This document shows, piece by piece, positions 13,820 to 28,300 of a DNA stretch of 64,000 nucleotides. The notes under the pieces were generated by a model, which was not told where the DNA came from, searched no databases, and saw nothing but the letters and a program-made list of their open reading frames with translations. Position 1 is the stretch's first letter. The number at the start of each line of letters is the position of its first letter. Source of the DNA: Marthasterias glacialis (Eukaryota > Echinodermata > Asteroidea > Forcipulatida > Asteriidae); the NCBI GenBank assembly GCA_911728455.2, contig OU452231.1:2884236-2948235 (forward strand), given 5' to 3'. A program made the translations under genes and the position numbers.

Positions 13820-16800
13820 TTGTTTCACTTTTGTCTTAAGAATATTCCAATCCTATAAGATAACGTTAAAGACCTCTCTATTCACTTATTCATTCCGGCT
13901 TTAAAAACACAGAAGAATACATACAGAAGACTAACAATAACAATCAGATTAAAGATTCTGTACGAAGGAATATATGGCAATTCGAAAAACGAACAGCAGC
14001 ATAGGGAATGCCCAACAGTGAACTAATTCACTCAAAAAGAGCAATCCCCGTAAAAGAGAAAGAACATAAGAAATAACAGAGATATCAAAAAACACACAAA
14101 AAAAATGAATACACTCTAAAATATATACTGTAAGTTATCACACAAGGGCAACTGGAATACAAAAAAATATAGTGCTTCTGCGTCCCATATCCCGCGTGGC
14201 TGAAGGACGAGTGGGATATGGGACGCACATGCGCTATATTTTTCCGTAATCAACGAGTGCGCATGTGGTAACAAATTTATCTTCCAGCCAACTGGAAGCA
14301 GTACAATTTAACAACGAGCAGCACGTTTAACGCGCAAAGTTTACACTGTTTTTTGCACTGTCCGTATGGAGTGTGACGCATGATACTCCAAATACGCAGA
14401 GTGCAATACAGACTACTGGGAGTATGATATGGTTTATCATCACACTCCCATTGAGCAATCTGATTGGAGGATTAGCGCGTGCTGGAGGAAAGATATACGT
14501 CACCGATGCCACAAACTTACACCTTGTGTACAAAACCATTTTTATCATAGTTTTAGTATTTTGCATGTTTTTATACATTAATTTCGAGAAGTTTCAAAGC
14601 TAATCATATATGGCAACATTTGCCCGAAATTGACAAGCTTTGTTTTCACGAACTAGCACACAAGTAACATTTACCACTGAAATGCACGGTGCGCACCATA
14701 CTCAAATGTGAACAAAAATTCACGAACTGACACAAACCTTGTGTGTAAAGGGCGCGCGTGTGTGCGTGCTGTCAAGTATACATTGGAATGCGTCACTTTG
14801 TGAAACAGAAATAGTCTGTTTCGCTTCTTTTTTGGTTTCACGAACTGACATGTACATGCACCTTTCTTCATTTATTGCTTATTAATTTAGAATATAAAAC
14901 GGTGAAAAGCTGTATATTTATCAAGTTCAAAGCAGCAAGAGTCCACAATGGAAAAAAAACAGTTGAAAATAATTGAAATTTTAAAGGACAGTGGTGTTTT
15001 AAAAAACGTTCAGCTTTAGACGCCTTTTTCACTGATCGATATTTCTTACTGGTATCTACGTGTGTGTCAAATCGTGGCATCAGATACGATATACAAATAT
15101 ACTATAGATGGCCGATTTGACTCTTGAGATTTAAATTGTAAAAAGAGCTATTTTTATAGACCCAAAAAGTTAGAAGCTTTAATTTCAGGCTCTGCAGAAC
15201 AAAAAACTTGCTAAGTGGTAGTTAGTTAAAAACTTAAAAAGAATTATTGTTGGGATTCCTACGTTATCTCCCATCTATCAGCCATGTAGAAAATTGTTTC
15301 TTAGTCTTCATGTTACATGTATTTTCTGCATTACTCGTGTTGTATGCAATTGTTTCTGTATAAATTTTGTAAAAAAAAACACAAAACAAACAAAAACAAA
15401 AACCCCAAAACAACAGCATCTGTCAAAACTTATCCAGAGAAAAAATTCTAAATAAAAAAATTCTTTCGATGAAAATTGGGCCGTGCAACTTTAAATGCAA
15501 GGATAACTAATTATAATTTCTATTCTTGAGCACACAATGTCCTCCAATGACATTGAATTCTTTTATCTCATGCATGACAATGGAGAGTCAAGTCTTGCGA
15601 GTCCTTGCAGCTTCACAGTCCTTGTGAATAAACAATTAGAATAATGAATATTCATGTCTCACTTTAAGATGATTTATATCAAGCCATAAGCTGTGTAAAT
15701 TGAATCAGGTTGCCAAGGCGACTGAATAAATATAACTGTGGAATAAATCTCAACCACTGAAGATGACATTGAGAAAATAATATAATTTAAGTCAGGAGCA
15801 TAGCCAGTTCTCAGCATCTAGAAATGTATATTTTTCTTGTATAAGTCAAAATCAATTTGAAAGGTGAAATCTATAGGATTGGTAAAGCTGATAGTACATT
15901 GGTTTTACTTTGTGTGATTCAATATATACATGAAAAAACAAACCTGTCAAAAAATTTGGGCTCAATCCGTCGTCCAAGTCAGGAGAAAATAGTGAAAAAC
16001 CGTGCACACTTTTCACCATGTAAACACATTGTCCTTAATTTTGATTGTTACAACCAAAATTAAAATCAGGGTCTACAAATTCTATTTTCTTGACTTTGAC
16101 AGTATTTCAGACAGAAATACTTCTCTGAAAGATTGGTACTGATATGAACTTCATAATCAGTAAGCTTTCAGACTGACACTTTAATATGTTTTTTTAATCC
16201 TGTACTGTACCTTTAAAGATCGGTCTTCACAATTTGATTACTTTCAGTAATTTCAGACAAATTATGGTGCATCTTCTTGGACTAAAACCTGAGAATTACA
16301 TTTAAAAGAAAAACAACCACAAAACATGCAAAGGGAGTTCTAAGTAAAATATCCGATAAAAACAGTTTGGCCTGGAGCAAATGTGGAAGGAAACAGAATC
16401 CTGATAATAGTAATGATAGTAACAATAACCCAAAACTAGCCACGTTTGGAAATGATTTTGCATTAAAGCCCCAGCTCAACATTGGTAAAAAAGAAAAACA
16501 TAAATGTTCACTGATTTACATACACCTTACATGGTTTAAAGGTAACGATGGTAGAAAACTTTCCTTGAAATATTTCTGCCTGAAGTGTTATCGTTTTTTA
16601 AATAAAAAACGAAATAAGATCCACACTTAATTTTCGTCTCATGTGAGAACCAAAACTGCTTAAGAATGTGTATCAAAATGCTCAACGCATTCTTACTGTT
16701 TTCTCACAAATGAAGCAACGAAGAGCTGAAATTTTCACAGGTTGGGTTCATTACATATATCTTGATTTGTGCAAAGATTTGGAGCATGAACAGAGACTTT

Positions 16801-19800
16801 ACCAAAAATGTTGAGCTGGAGCTTTAAGGATTTTCTCTCAGCCCAAATTACACAAATTACACAAATGGCATGAAATTTCAATCTAGTATAGTTCCACAGA
16901 GTTCAAAAGGGGCGACATTAAGCCGCTGAACAGCACCTGTTCGAACAGTAACAGCTTCATCTTGACACATGGGAAAACATGTTCTTCTTAATCATTAAAC
17001 GTGACGCAGAGCTTAAACAATAGAACTAATTCCATCTGAAATCTTCACAATGTTCAATTGTATCTAAAAAAACAATCCGTCAACTGTCTCCAATCAAACA
17101 ATCATTTCCTCCACTTTCAAGATGAATTTATATGGTTTCAATATAAATCAGCGAAAAACTACATCAACATTAGCCTCATCAGCAGCTTGTATTGCACTGT
17201 TACCATGGTAACATATGATGGTAAATTCACACTTTCCAGTTTGTTCGGTGACAATACCATGCCCTGAAAATGACTCCGTCTAATTCAATTGACCTACATG
17301 TATTTTTCCAGGGTGATGAATCACACATGCTGGGGGTTTGTTCTACACACAGGTTAGAATAACAACGTTGGGTTACAGAGTCAAATACTGAGGTTGCCAT
17401 GACAATCACACAAGACATTAAACATTGTTTCGGGTGACAATCGACTTGATAAATAATCAATAACGCATTGTTCTTTATAGACCAGGGATAAGAGTGGATG
17501 AACGTGAAAAATCCACAAAACACCAGTGGGGGGTTTGGTGGCTACCAACCACACCATAATCCGCATCAATGGCAGCATTCTGTGCTTGAATGTAGATGGG
17601 GCAAGCACCTTGGTGTAGTCAAAATACAGTACATGCACTGTGTTAAGGCTTTACAAGGGTCTGGATGTATAAATGTATGTAAATGACATTAAAAAAAAAA
17701 AAATCTAAAAAATCCACAAAAAAAGTGTGTGAATCCTGAAATCCTGAAAAATCCGGAGGTCTCATCCTTGCTTTAGACATAAGCCTCGCTTTTATTCTCC
17801 GTCACTTTGTCCGAGAGAAATTAGAGAAAACTTTGATTGAAAACGTAAATTCCATGAAGATTCTCATCCGACCTTCTTGTATTGTAGCCTGAAGACTATA
17901 AAGTGCTTGGTACAGAAGGACTACTAAATCCTTATCTCTTTATAAAATGCACGTTGTAGACTGTGCTTGCGGCAAAATCTATTCAGTTACACAAACAATA
18001 CTCCCCAAAAGTGCACAATATCTAAAAGCTGGATACAATGAACTCCTACAATATCTTGGTGTATGGATTTCATTTTGACCTTTATCGCAATTGTATATCA
18101 TCGAATTATTGGTATATCATCGAGTTAATAAAGAGCTTGAATATAGTTGGTTAATAATCATGGGAAATAATTGAAGTGCTTTCATTTACAGGAATATCAA
18201 AGGCTGCTCTTAGGGAGTATTTGAGCTGGAAGAGCTGGCAAGAATGCCTTTGTCAGAACAATGTTTTATCATAATATAGTCAACTGCAGTGAAGTGAATT
18301 AATCACAGGTCTGATACTCCACGGAGGCAACGGAGGCAATAGACCGATTGCGCGCGACCCACGTCACGTGACCTGTAGTGGGTATTGCATGTAAACAAAC
18401 ACGACGTTTGAAGCGGAATCATCCAAAGAAAAGGCTTTCCAAAACTGTGTGATTCCTTTGTCTATTTGTGTTATTATTACCAAAAGCCGACTGTTGGTGT
18501 GACTCAATTGGTTACAGCATGTATTTGCACGTAGTCTGCCATCAGCTGAGATGACGTAGTACCCACTAAAGGTCACGTGATGACATGTAAGCATTGGTCG
18601 CGCAATCGGTCTATTGCCTCCATTGCCCCCGATCATTGCCTTGGCGCCCTTGATATAATCCAATACAATTTCCTCATAAAGGAACACCCTTACAGTAACT
18701 TGGTGCCCTTGCCCTTTCAAGAACGAAGTCTGTCATTACAAAATATCTTAATGAAGGGTTTTCCAATTAAAATCCACATTCATCGCAATTACTCTACCCT
18801 CTGTGCCCCTTGTTATTAATCTTCCCCTTCCCATTGCAATGCACATGAATATGACGCTTCCAGATATCCAGGGGCTTTGTGTAATGTATCCTCCAATTAC
18901 AAGGAAACTAAATATGAACAGTCAATGCTCTCCCGTGTTTTTTAACTTTGATGTCCAGTTAACTGTAATCATAACTCAACCTACATATATCCGTTTATCA
19001 TAAAAGCTTTTTTTATGGTCTAATTTCTTTTTGCAAACATTAAATCATATTGTCTGATCATTCCTCGGACATCTCTTCCGGGGGGGGGGGGGGGGGGGGA
19101 ACAACTCGGAGTTTGCCTGATGGATGTTGATCACATCTCATAATTTCATCCGTCAAATCAATTTACAAGAGAGATGTATAATGTTCTATCATCCGTGCTT
19201 AATAGTGTTGAAACATTCCTTCGTGTTTTTTAAAACTGTTTTTGTTTTTGAACTGCATGAAGACAAAGTTTGAAATTAATATAAATTAAATTCGTATTTT
19301 CTTTTTTTTTACACTAAAAACATTTTTACCTACACCCTGTAATTGATTGAAGGCAAATTTGATTACAGATATTGGCGTCATCAATCCACTCGGTCACCTG
19401 AGGGCAGCAGACTTCCTAGAACTATTGTTGTTTTCATCATTGTAACAAGAATGACTAATAGAAGCTAAGTCCGATTTTTGGCCGATTCGACCCCAAAATT
19501 TAGATCTAAATTTTAATAGCAATTTTTATAGAGTCAAGATAGTCACATGCTTTTATTTCAGGTATTGCACGAAAAAATCTGCCAATGATAAGTGGTAGTA
19601 ATAAAAGCTACGAATGAGTGTCGTGATGCCAACATTAAATCACGTCCATTAGCCATGTACAAACAATTAATAATAACAATAATAATAATAATAATAACAA
19701 CGAGTATTTATAATGCGCCATTCCATCTAATAAGATGCTCACGGCACAGGGAAAAGAAAAAATACAAAATGACAAAAACAACAGAAAGAAGTTTAAAAAA

Positions 19801-22800
19801 AAAACTAATTTGAACAAGTAAGTCTTGAGAGTGGTTTTTAACCATAGTGAACAGAGGAAATAGTAAGAATATTCACAGGCAACTCATTCCAGAGTAAGGG
19901 GCCGGAATGTGCAAATGACCCATCACCCCAGGAATTATTACTCTTAGGTACAACAAGCAAATTGTGGCATAAGAAGAACGAAGGCACCCAGGAGGTTTAT
20001 GATGGACTATTAAATTAGTATTACACACCGGAACCAAACTATAAATGCACTGAAAAACAAGTAAGTGTAATTTGAACATAATACGCAAGTGAACAGGTAG
20101 TCAGAGGAGGGATTGCAACACAGGTGTAATATGAGTTCTAGGATTTGTAACCTGAATGATATGAACAGCGGCATTTTGTAGCTTTTGTAAACAAGCTAAT
20201 TGCGTTTGCGGTAACTTATGAAGCAGATAGTTAACAAAATCTAAGCGGTGGAAACGAGGGCGTGGACAGTAAAAATATTTGCGAATAACACCCAGGTTAC
20301 AAAACCGATACCAAACCGATTTACAGACAGAAGATACTTGGTTGACATTGACATATCGGAATAGAAAACAAACACAAAGATTTCCACATGATTTAGATTG
20401 AAGAATAACAGAATTGCCACTAGTAATAGAAGGAACATCTACTTCAGCTAACTGCACTTTAGAACCAATGAGTAAGAATTCAGATTTGTCAGAATTGAGC
20501 TTCAATGAGATGAGGCTCATCCATGCCGTGATATTTTCAATACAAGCTTCGAGTTTGCGAATAGTATTAAGTGTCTTAGCTTTGTTGGGTGGAAAGGAAA
20601 CATAAAGTTCAACATCATCTGCATAACAGTGATAATTAATTGAGTGACGCCGCAAAATGTGTTTCAATCCAGCTAAATATATAGAAAACAGGATAGGCCC
20701 GCAAACAGAACCTTGGGGGACTCCACAATCAAGAGCAACTGGATCTGATTTGGCTTCGTTAACGCATACTATTTGATAACGACCAGATAAGTATGATTTG
20801 AGCCAATCGAGTGCTTGTCCTCGAATACCAAGTGAGATAAGATTATTCAAGAATATTGTGTGAATGACTGTGTCGAATGAGGATAAGTCTAATAGACCTT
20901 TATCAAGGTGCGGCCATCTTGATTTTCTCCCATTCAAACCAATGTAACCAAACCGAGGCTGTAAGGACAAATAGTCTGGTTCCTTTTGTGCAATGAATAT
21001 CAGCATCTATTACTGTTATTGGATACAGGGAACATGACCAAGATGGTGGCATGATGATAAAGGTCTATAGCACCACAGCAGTAATCTTCCCAACTTCCAT
21101 TCCCCCAAGAATATCGTTAGAACGACTGAACAACAGGGTCTCCACGCTGTGTGATGTTTGCGATATGCAGACTGTCTAGTATCGAGAAGGTCATTGTCTT
21201 GAAGGTATTCAGACAGCCTTGAGAAGACAACTCTTTCAAGGACCTTGGACAAATAAGGTAAGCCAGATACAGTTCGGTAATCTTTTTAGTGTTACATTTT
21301 TTAGTGTTCTGTCCGTGGCGTATCCGCAAGTTTTTATCATTCTTTTCATTTTAAAAGGCATCATCTGTCAAATTTCGTTTAGATAGAGAAAAAAAGAAAT
21401 AAAAAAGACTGACAATACCATCTTACATCCTGCGAATGATGCATCAAGTTCAAACAGCGCCCTCATAGAGGTTTAAAGAAGGGACAAAATTAGGCACGAG
21501 TTGATAGTCCCTGCATGGTTAAGCACTATAGGTCTCAAACCTCCCACATCCAATTTGTTCTTCCAAACAAATTAGTGAACCTACATACACTAAAAACACT
21601 GAAAATAGCATCCATTTGCATGTATATACAATAGACAAGGCAGCCAGTACAGAATGACTAACTACAACCTTTCAACAGGAAAGAGCTGCAGACATAATTA
21701 CCGTGTACAAAAATGCTTGTTATACTTGCAACTGCACTAAGACAGCAACACAAAACTCTAAATTTGACTCACAACGGCAACAGCAATGAAAAAGGGTACA
21801 AGATGCAAATCACAAAGTCGACCTTGTTCATCTAACAATGGACTGTGAAAGTCTCACTTGTTTACGAATATTGGGCTTCCATTTTGTTTCCTTCCCACAT
21901 TACAGCGATGCAAGCAGGGCCCAATTTCATAGAGCTGCTTGAGCAGAAAATATTGCCTAACACTTTTCTGCTAAGCAAAAATGAGCAGGGTACCAGTCAC
22001 AGATAGTACGTGTGACATGGTAATTTGGATGGTAATCTTAATCTGATGTTATGCTTAGCTACTTTTTGTGCTTTAGCAGCTCCATGAATATGACATTGGG
22101 TCCTGAAACCCAAGGTTTGATCAAATGTACACATTTGTGCAGGAATTGGACATTTTATTGTCACCAACCCACAGCAAAATGTGACAAATATTTTAAAGCT
22201 GTCCACCAGGACAAAACATCATTTCCAACAATCACAAAATGGCCTGGCAAGTTCAAACTGACAAACTCTGTATCAAATAGGATAAAACATAAAAAAAAAC
22301 ACTCATTAGGAATGCCTTTCACAATGAAAAAAAAAAGTCTAACTATTTGAATGTATTTACTCACCCCGTCCAATCCAGATGCCATGATAAGAAACGCGGC
22401 CGGAGACTGATGACCACGTGGAGTAGAGGAAGATGGAAGATTGTTGCTCTGAAGAATGTCTTCATACTCAGATTTACCCTTATGGAACTCATAATCCTGA
22501 AAAACAGATACATGTATACAATCGCATCAGACTTTCGATGGATGTTTGTAAATCATGGGATTGGGCATTTAAGAATGAGTGTTTGGGTGCTCTCATGAGT
22601 GACACTAGAACTGCTTTCCATTAGGTCAATCTTACTTAAAGCTGTCTTCGCTACAACATGATTTAAGGACTCTTTTTTTATTATTATTTTTTGTTTTATA
22701 TAAAAGCAACTGTGAACAATATCCACATCAGTATTTGACTTAAGGGGTCATTCTGATAGGCCAATCAAATGGTTCACTGCAATTCAGAGTAAAAAAAAAG

Positions 22801-25325
22801 GGGAAAACGACAGGAGAAAAAAATATGTATGAAATAAAGAAAGAAAGAAAAAAATGTAGCAAGGAGATGGACACAAGAGTTGCTAACCCCTGTGCCCCAG
22901 TAACGCACCTGAACAGTGCGGTGAAGGTTTGTGCTATACATGACCTGATCTGAAAGCATCATAATATGACTGGTAACAGATCGGGTTCAAAGGAGAACCA
23001 CTTGATCAAGGATTGGGTGATCAGCACTGATGGAAAATTGTATAGCTCCACTACCCGCACTATCTTAAGTATGACATATAATTTATTGAGCATTATCATC
23101 GACACAAAACAAGAAGAAATCTCTAAATTTTTCACATTTTACTTATTAACTCGATGGATAATTCATACAATAATGTTGTGACTCATGACAACCATCTGCA
23201 CACATCTAGCCTTTTCCCTGTTCAAACATCCCGATCCCTTTCAGCCTTGCAGGTCTTTATTTACACTTTGCGATATTCAAGTGCACACTTACTACTTCAG
23301 GAAATTCAGAATGTTTCAATTCAAATCTTGAGGATGCTGTCAAGAGATTTTGGATTCACTGCTTCAACTTGACTGTTCAGCCAGTATTCACGCGTTAGAC
23401 TATAATATGAAGTTGTGTCATAAGAATTCAATACAATTACCTCTCTTCGAATGGTTGAAATCTCAAACGGATCTCCCATCTCCTCACCAGCTTTGAAATA
23501 ACAACAAATAATAAATATTACATATCGGCCATGGAGTTGTAGAAAAATATTCAAACTAATTAAATTAGATAGGGTCCTATGAAATTGAAATCGTGTGATA
23601 TTCTACTGATGATGTTAAATAGAACAAAATAAAGCATCTCTGTTTTGCTGCAAGAAAATCTGACCACAAATTCCTTGGCATTCTTTTACATCCCCAAGAA
23701 ACTCTAGATGATTGATCTTATACTTCAAAATATGGCCAATGACATCTTACCAGCTTGCAAAGTCTGGGCGTGGCATTCCTTCTGGGCGGGCCCATTGTCA
23801 AGAACAATCTGAATACAGAGCAAGATAACACCAACATCAAAATGAGTAAATTTAATTTCTTCTTCTTAAGATTTATCTTACAAAGCCATAACAGCCGACA
23901 TAAAATAAATTTAAAAAAATAAAATAAAAACATTCAGAGACATTTTATTCTCCACTTTCCCTTTGTCCTCTTTTTATTTTTTATTCAAAACCATTTTCAT
24001 CACCTCACTACAATTGTTTTTAAAACGTTGATAACCTGATCTGAAAATGGACTTTCAATATTGCCGTTTCCTCTCAAGGAATGAACAAACATTATTGAAC
24101 TTTTAGGAGAGAACCCTAACCCTAGGAGAGATTCTTTTAACAGTCAGAGGCGCCGTGCTGTTGTGTTTGAAGAGGCCTTGGTAAAGTCTTGATTCAGTTA
24201 GCCACTTGGAACAGCTCCACAAATACTTTGCCTACAGCAGGCACTTCAAGACAAAATGCCAAGACTTTATACGGTTAGGGACATTTTAAAGCGTAGCGGA
24301 AAGACAGACTTTCCAGGAATAAATCTGCACCTTGAAGGCGTAAGCAAAAAATAAAAATAAAAATTGAGGTTATTGAACATCTCAAACTGTGATGAAGTTA
24401 CAGTTTGAAAGTCTGTGTTCATTAAACTGTTTAAATTAAAGTCACTCACTATACAGGATTGGTAAGGCTGATAGTGCAGTGTTCTCACTTTTGTGCGATT
24501 CAATACATACATCGAAAAAAAAAAAAAAGTGAAAATTTGGGCTCGTCTGAGTCAGGAGAAAATAGTGGAAAACCATGCACACTTTTCAGCATGTAAGCGC
24601 ATTGTCCTTAATTTCGATTGTTACAATCAAAATCAGCTGTTGCGCTTTTTTTATATTTAGGTTTTCAGAAATAGTTTTCTTGATTATGACAGCATTTCTA
24701 AGAGACATATTTCACACACAAATTTGCTCTGGTTACTAACTTCATAAACAGTCAGCCTTTCAGACTGAAAGTAAACAACAATATTTTTTATCCTCACCAA
24801 TCCTGTATAATGCCTCTAATCATTCTTTATCTTTATCTAATTTCATTAAAAAGAAATTCCATGAGTAATATATGTTTAACTTTTGCGTCGGGGATAAAGA
24901 ATATTATTTGCGTTTTTGCCCATACACCCATGTGTGTTAAGCACTGTATACTCAGTACTTTCCAGAGTCCTTTGAAAAAAATTGCGTGAGTGACTAAATT
25001 AGTTTCAATGAAGATAGTTTTCGCAGTAAGAAATTGATGTTGAAATAAGATAATAGAAAGCTTTTAAATTAGACCTTAAATAACCCCCCCCCCAAAAAAA
25101 AAGCCATACACTGTTAACTTCAGGATTCCCCCCCCCCCCAACACCGAAGAAATAATTTATAACACAGCAGCTGAAATACTTCTCGTCCTCGAAGCTAAAT
25201 AAAACCTCAACGATACAGAGATATTTGACTAGCTTTAGATAACTGCAGCAGCATGAAAATGGATGTCACTTAAGATGAATAATCAGTTTAAGATCAGAAG
25301 AAAAAGCAGCTGTTATAATAACTCA

Positions 25326-25364
<39 letters not shown>

Positions 25365-28300
25365 TTTCAGCCAGCAGTGAAATAGACCAGAATCTCAATT
25401 TACACAATCTCAAACATTATTAAGAGCTTTTCCTCTAGATAATGTGTGCAAAAATTACTTATTTTATATTGTGTGCCAAACAAACCACTCAAATAATGAT
25501 CTGGAGACAAGCTTGTTTGTAGGCCTCGAGATCATAAAATGTACTTTTCAAGGTGTTGCCATCCTGTTTTAGTTAGTTTCCAGGAGACCATTTGGGGTTT
25601 TGTTACAACAGATGGATTTCTATTTAAAAGAAAATATAACGCGATCAGCGTAACTTACCACCCTGGGGTGGTTCTTGGCACAATTTCTGGCGCAAGTCAG
25701 AGGGATTAAATTGAGTTAAGCAGCAAGCGGCAATACAAGCAGAAAGATTATCTTAACAACTTGAGGATAAACGATACAAATTACACTGCGGTAACGTCAT
25801 AAACAGATTTCAGCCTTAGGGTTGTCCGTGTGATGATAATAAAGAAACAATACAGATCACTGCACTATGAAGGATCTCTCGACAGGTCAGACTTTTCAAT
25901 CTTAACAGCAGACAATAACAGTTTAAGTGTCTTTCTCAAATTGTATACAGGCCATTTTGAAGTTTTGAATGTTTGATGCAAAATAAGATACATATCATAT
26001 CCCTCCTGAATACGACTTGAAGGCTTGCATGGTGGAAATACAATGAAGTAAGGATCCGCGGTGACACCATGCGGTTTGTATCTCTTTTGAGTAATATGCG
26101 GTTTACAGTCGACTGTCTGAAACGTTGAGTCAACCGGCTCCTTCTGAACCTCATATACTCAAAAGAAATATAAACCACATGGTGTCACCGCAAACCCTTA
26201 CGTCATATCCCTTCTAGTTCGGTTTCACACAGGTGCTACTCTCTGGTTGGGAGCATCCACAAACTTGATTGCATACTTGAAAGTTAATCTAGTAAGTTTA
26301 TGCAATGACGTCATGTAATTATCTCTTATGAGTTGGGGTGGTTCTGGTAAGAACTGATGGCTTTTCAAAACCACCCCTAACTCATTGGAGATAATTACAT
26401 GGTGTCAACGCAAAAACTTACTAGATCATATTCCCACCATGCGAAGTTCCAAATCTTACTTGAAAGTAATTTTGAGAAATAATAAATCATTACTTGGTTG
26501 TAGGGGTCACCATAAAGTAAAATTCTTTAAGGAAGAAAAATTTCAATTACTTACATATGGACGCAGGCAGGAGAAATCATTATTCCTTGGAATTAAAACA
26601 AAACCGCAAAATATGATAAACTTAAAAAAAAAAAAAAAAAACACTAACTGAAATCTGATAAATATGAATAAACTTACAGTGTACGCTGGTCCCATGGCTC
26701 GTATGGCATGTCCAGTCAGCGTTGCTATGGTAAACAGATGGGGGTTTGTTTCGGAAGAAGCCTAAATGAATAAAAAGATGAGTTATAAGATTCTAAGATT
26801 GCACTGCTCTGGGAGGATCCGGCATAAATACACTCTCCTCTTCTCCTCCATAAGAAGGAAAGGAAGTGGAAGTCGATGTAATTTAATAAAACAAGAGGTT
26901 TATCTTCTCTACTGTAATGAACAATAGATAAAATCAGTTTAAATTGAAGTCACAGACGACAAACACACTGCTGGATTCACTGTTCTTGAATGAATAAACA
27001 CACAATGCAAAATTCCCGCTATGTACAAATGTAATTATTAGTCGACTAGATTAACATCAATGTATGAAATGTTTGTCCAAGCCCAAGGCTAAATCTCATT
27101 ACTGATAGTTCCTTCGAGTTCTATTCTGGGGGTTTAGAGCATTGAAGCCTTGTACGATGTTTAGTTGACCCCAGTAAAACATGACAAGGACCAGGCTTTA
27201 TATTACTACCATTCTAATAAAAGAATGGGGACGAGGTCGCAATAAGCCGTTTAAAACCGTCAGTGTCGCGGCCGAAAGCAAGGGCCTTTATCGCACGGCT
27301 GCGACACTGTAAGGTTCTAAATGGCCGATTCATTCCCATTCGTAAATAACCTCTTATTGTTATTCAATTTGAGTCCTGCTAATTACAGGACTTGAACGGG
27401 CCTCCAGTCACCTGGCACACTCGGTAGTCTGGTGGTTGAGTAATCACAGGACTCAGGGCAAGTACTGAATATACAGTGCTTAACACACATCGGTGTATAG
27501 ATAAAAACACAAGTAACAGCTCTTTTTATAATAATAATAATAATACCTTATACATGTATACATGTAGCGCACGTATCTACCAGCAATTAGGTACTCAAGG
27601 CGCTTATTATTGTCATTTTTTACGACAGGTTTTTGAAGTTTTTGAATTAAGAGGCCCATTTATGTAGCACCTTATAAGGGTTTACAAGGTGCTGTGGCAT
27701 ATTCAACAGCCACTGCCAGAAACATTCGGGCAAACCACTTCTCTTAGCGATAAGTGTCAGTGGGTTCTTTTACGTGCATTACACAACACTTGGGACCTAC
27801 AGCTTTACGTCCCATCTGAAGGACGAAGCAATAACGGTTAAGTGTCATGCTTCAGGACACAAGTGTCACGACCGGGACTCGAACCCACATTCTGCTGATC
27901 AGAAACACCAGAGCTCGAGTCTGGTGCACTAGACCACTCGGCCACGACACGTCACATTCATTCTTCTGCAATAATTTGTTTTGTAACTGTTCACCTGTTC
28001 TTTCATTTCGCAGAGACAGTCTGCCATTGCCATACGTCCTTCAGCATCTGTGTTACCAATGCGCACACGTTTACCAGCTCTTGACGTGATGATCTCATCA
28101 GCTACGTAGCTTTCTGTTTATTCAATAATGAAAACATATTGTTCAGTAAAACATTAAACAAAACTTTCTTTCAGTAAAAGGGATCTATACTTGAAAGATT
28201 TACAGTTTAATTTTAAAACAAGAAAAATCACCTCTACTATTGTGAGAAAGTAAATTCTGATCTGAAATTCTGAGAACAAAATTTTAGATGAATTTTTTTT

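Larger units (their letters stand above)
11181..13820 (-). mobile_element. Penelope-like retroelement, 5'-truncated
   Basis: Minus-strand element about 2.6 kb long. It carries one long open frame (listed separately) and about 460 bp of 3' untranslated sequence to 11181. Both ends abut (TA)n: 13783-13816 at the 5' side and 11153-11177 at the 3' side. The 3' terminal part reads CTGACGAAGGTCC, GGATCGAAAGC on the minus strand, which resembles the hammerhead-ribozyme core described for Penelope-like elements. The frame starts inside the (TA)n, so the 5' end is missing, but the coding part looks young. Confidence 0.93.
2768..22364 (-). other. Last intron of the aminopeptidase gene, 19.6 kb
   Basis: Donor GTGAGT follows exon 14 (ends 22365) and acceptor TTTCTTTGTAG precedes exon 15 (starts 2767); both are phase 0. 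The intron contains the 40-bp minisatellite, SINEs, several MITEs, the Penelope-like element and the L2-like LINE, all listed separately. Between them (about 4640-5790, 7320-8700, 9131-10100, 13830-15860, 16830-18300 and 18770-19670) I see no exon and no recognisable gene. Confidence 0.85.

Noticed and set aside
25630-25700. Possible extra aminopeptidase exon (donor-like GGTGGTAAGTT)
   Set aside because: Exons 11 (ends 26678) and 12 (starts 23808) already join in phase 0 with continuous family sequence (GPAYT then IVLDNGP).
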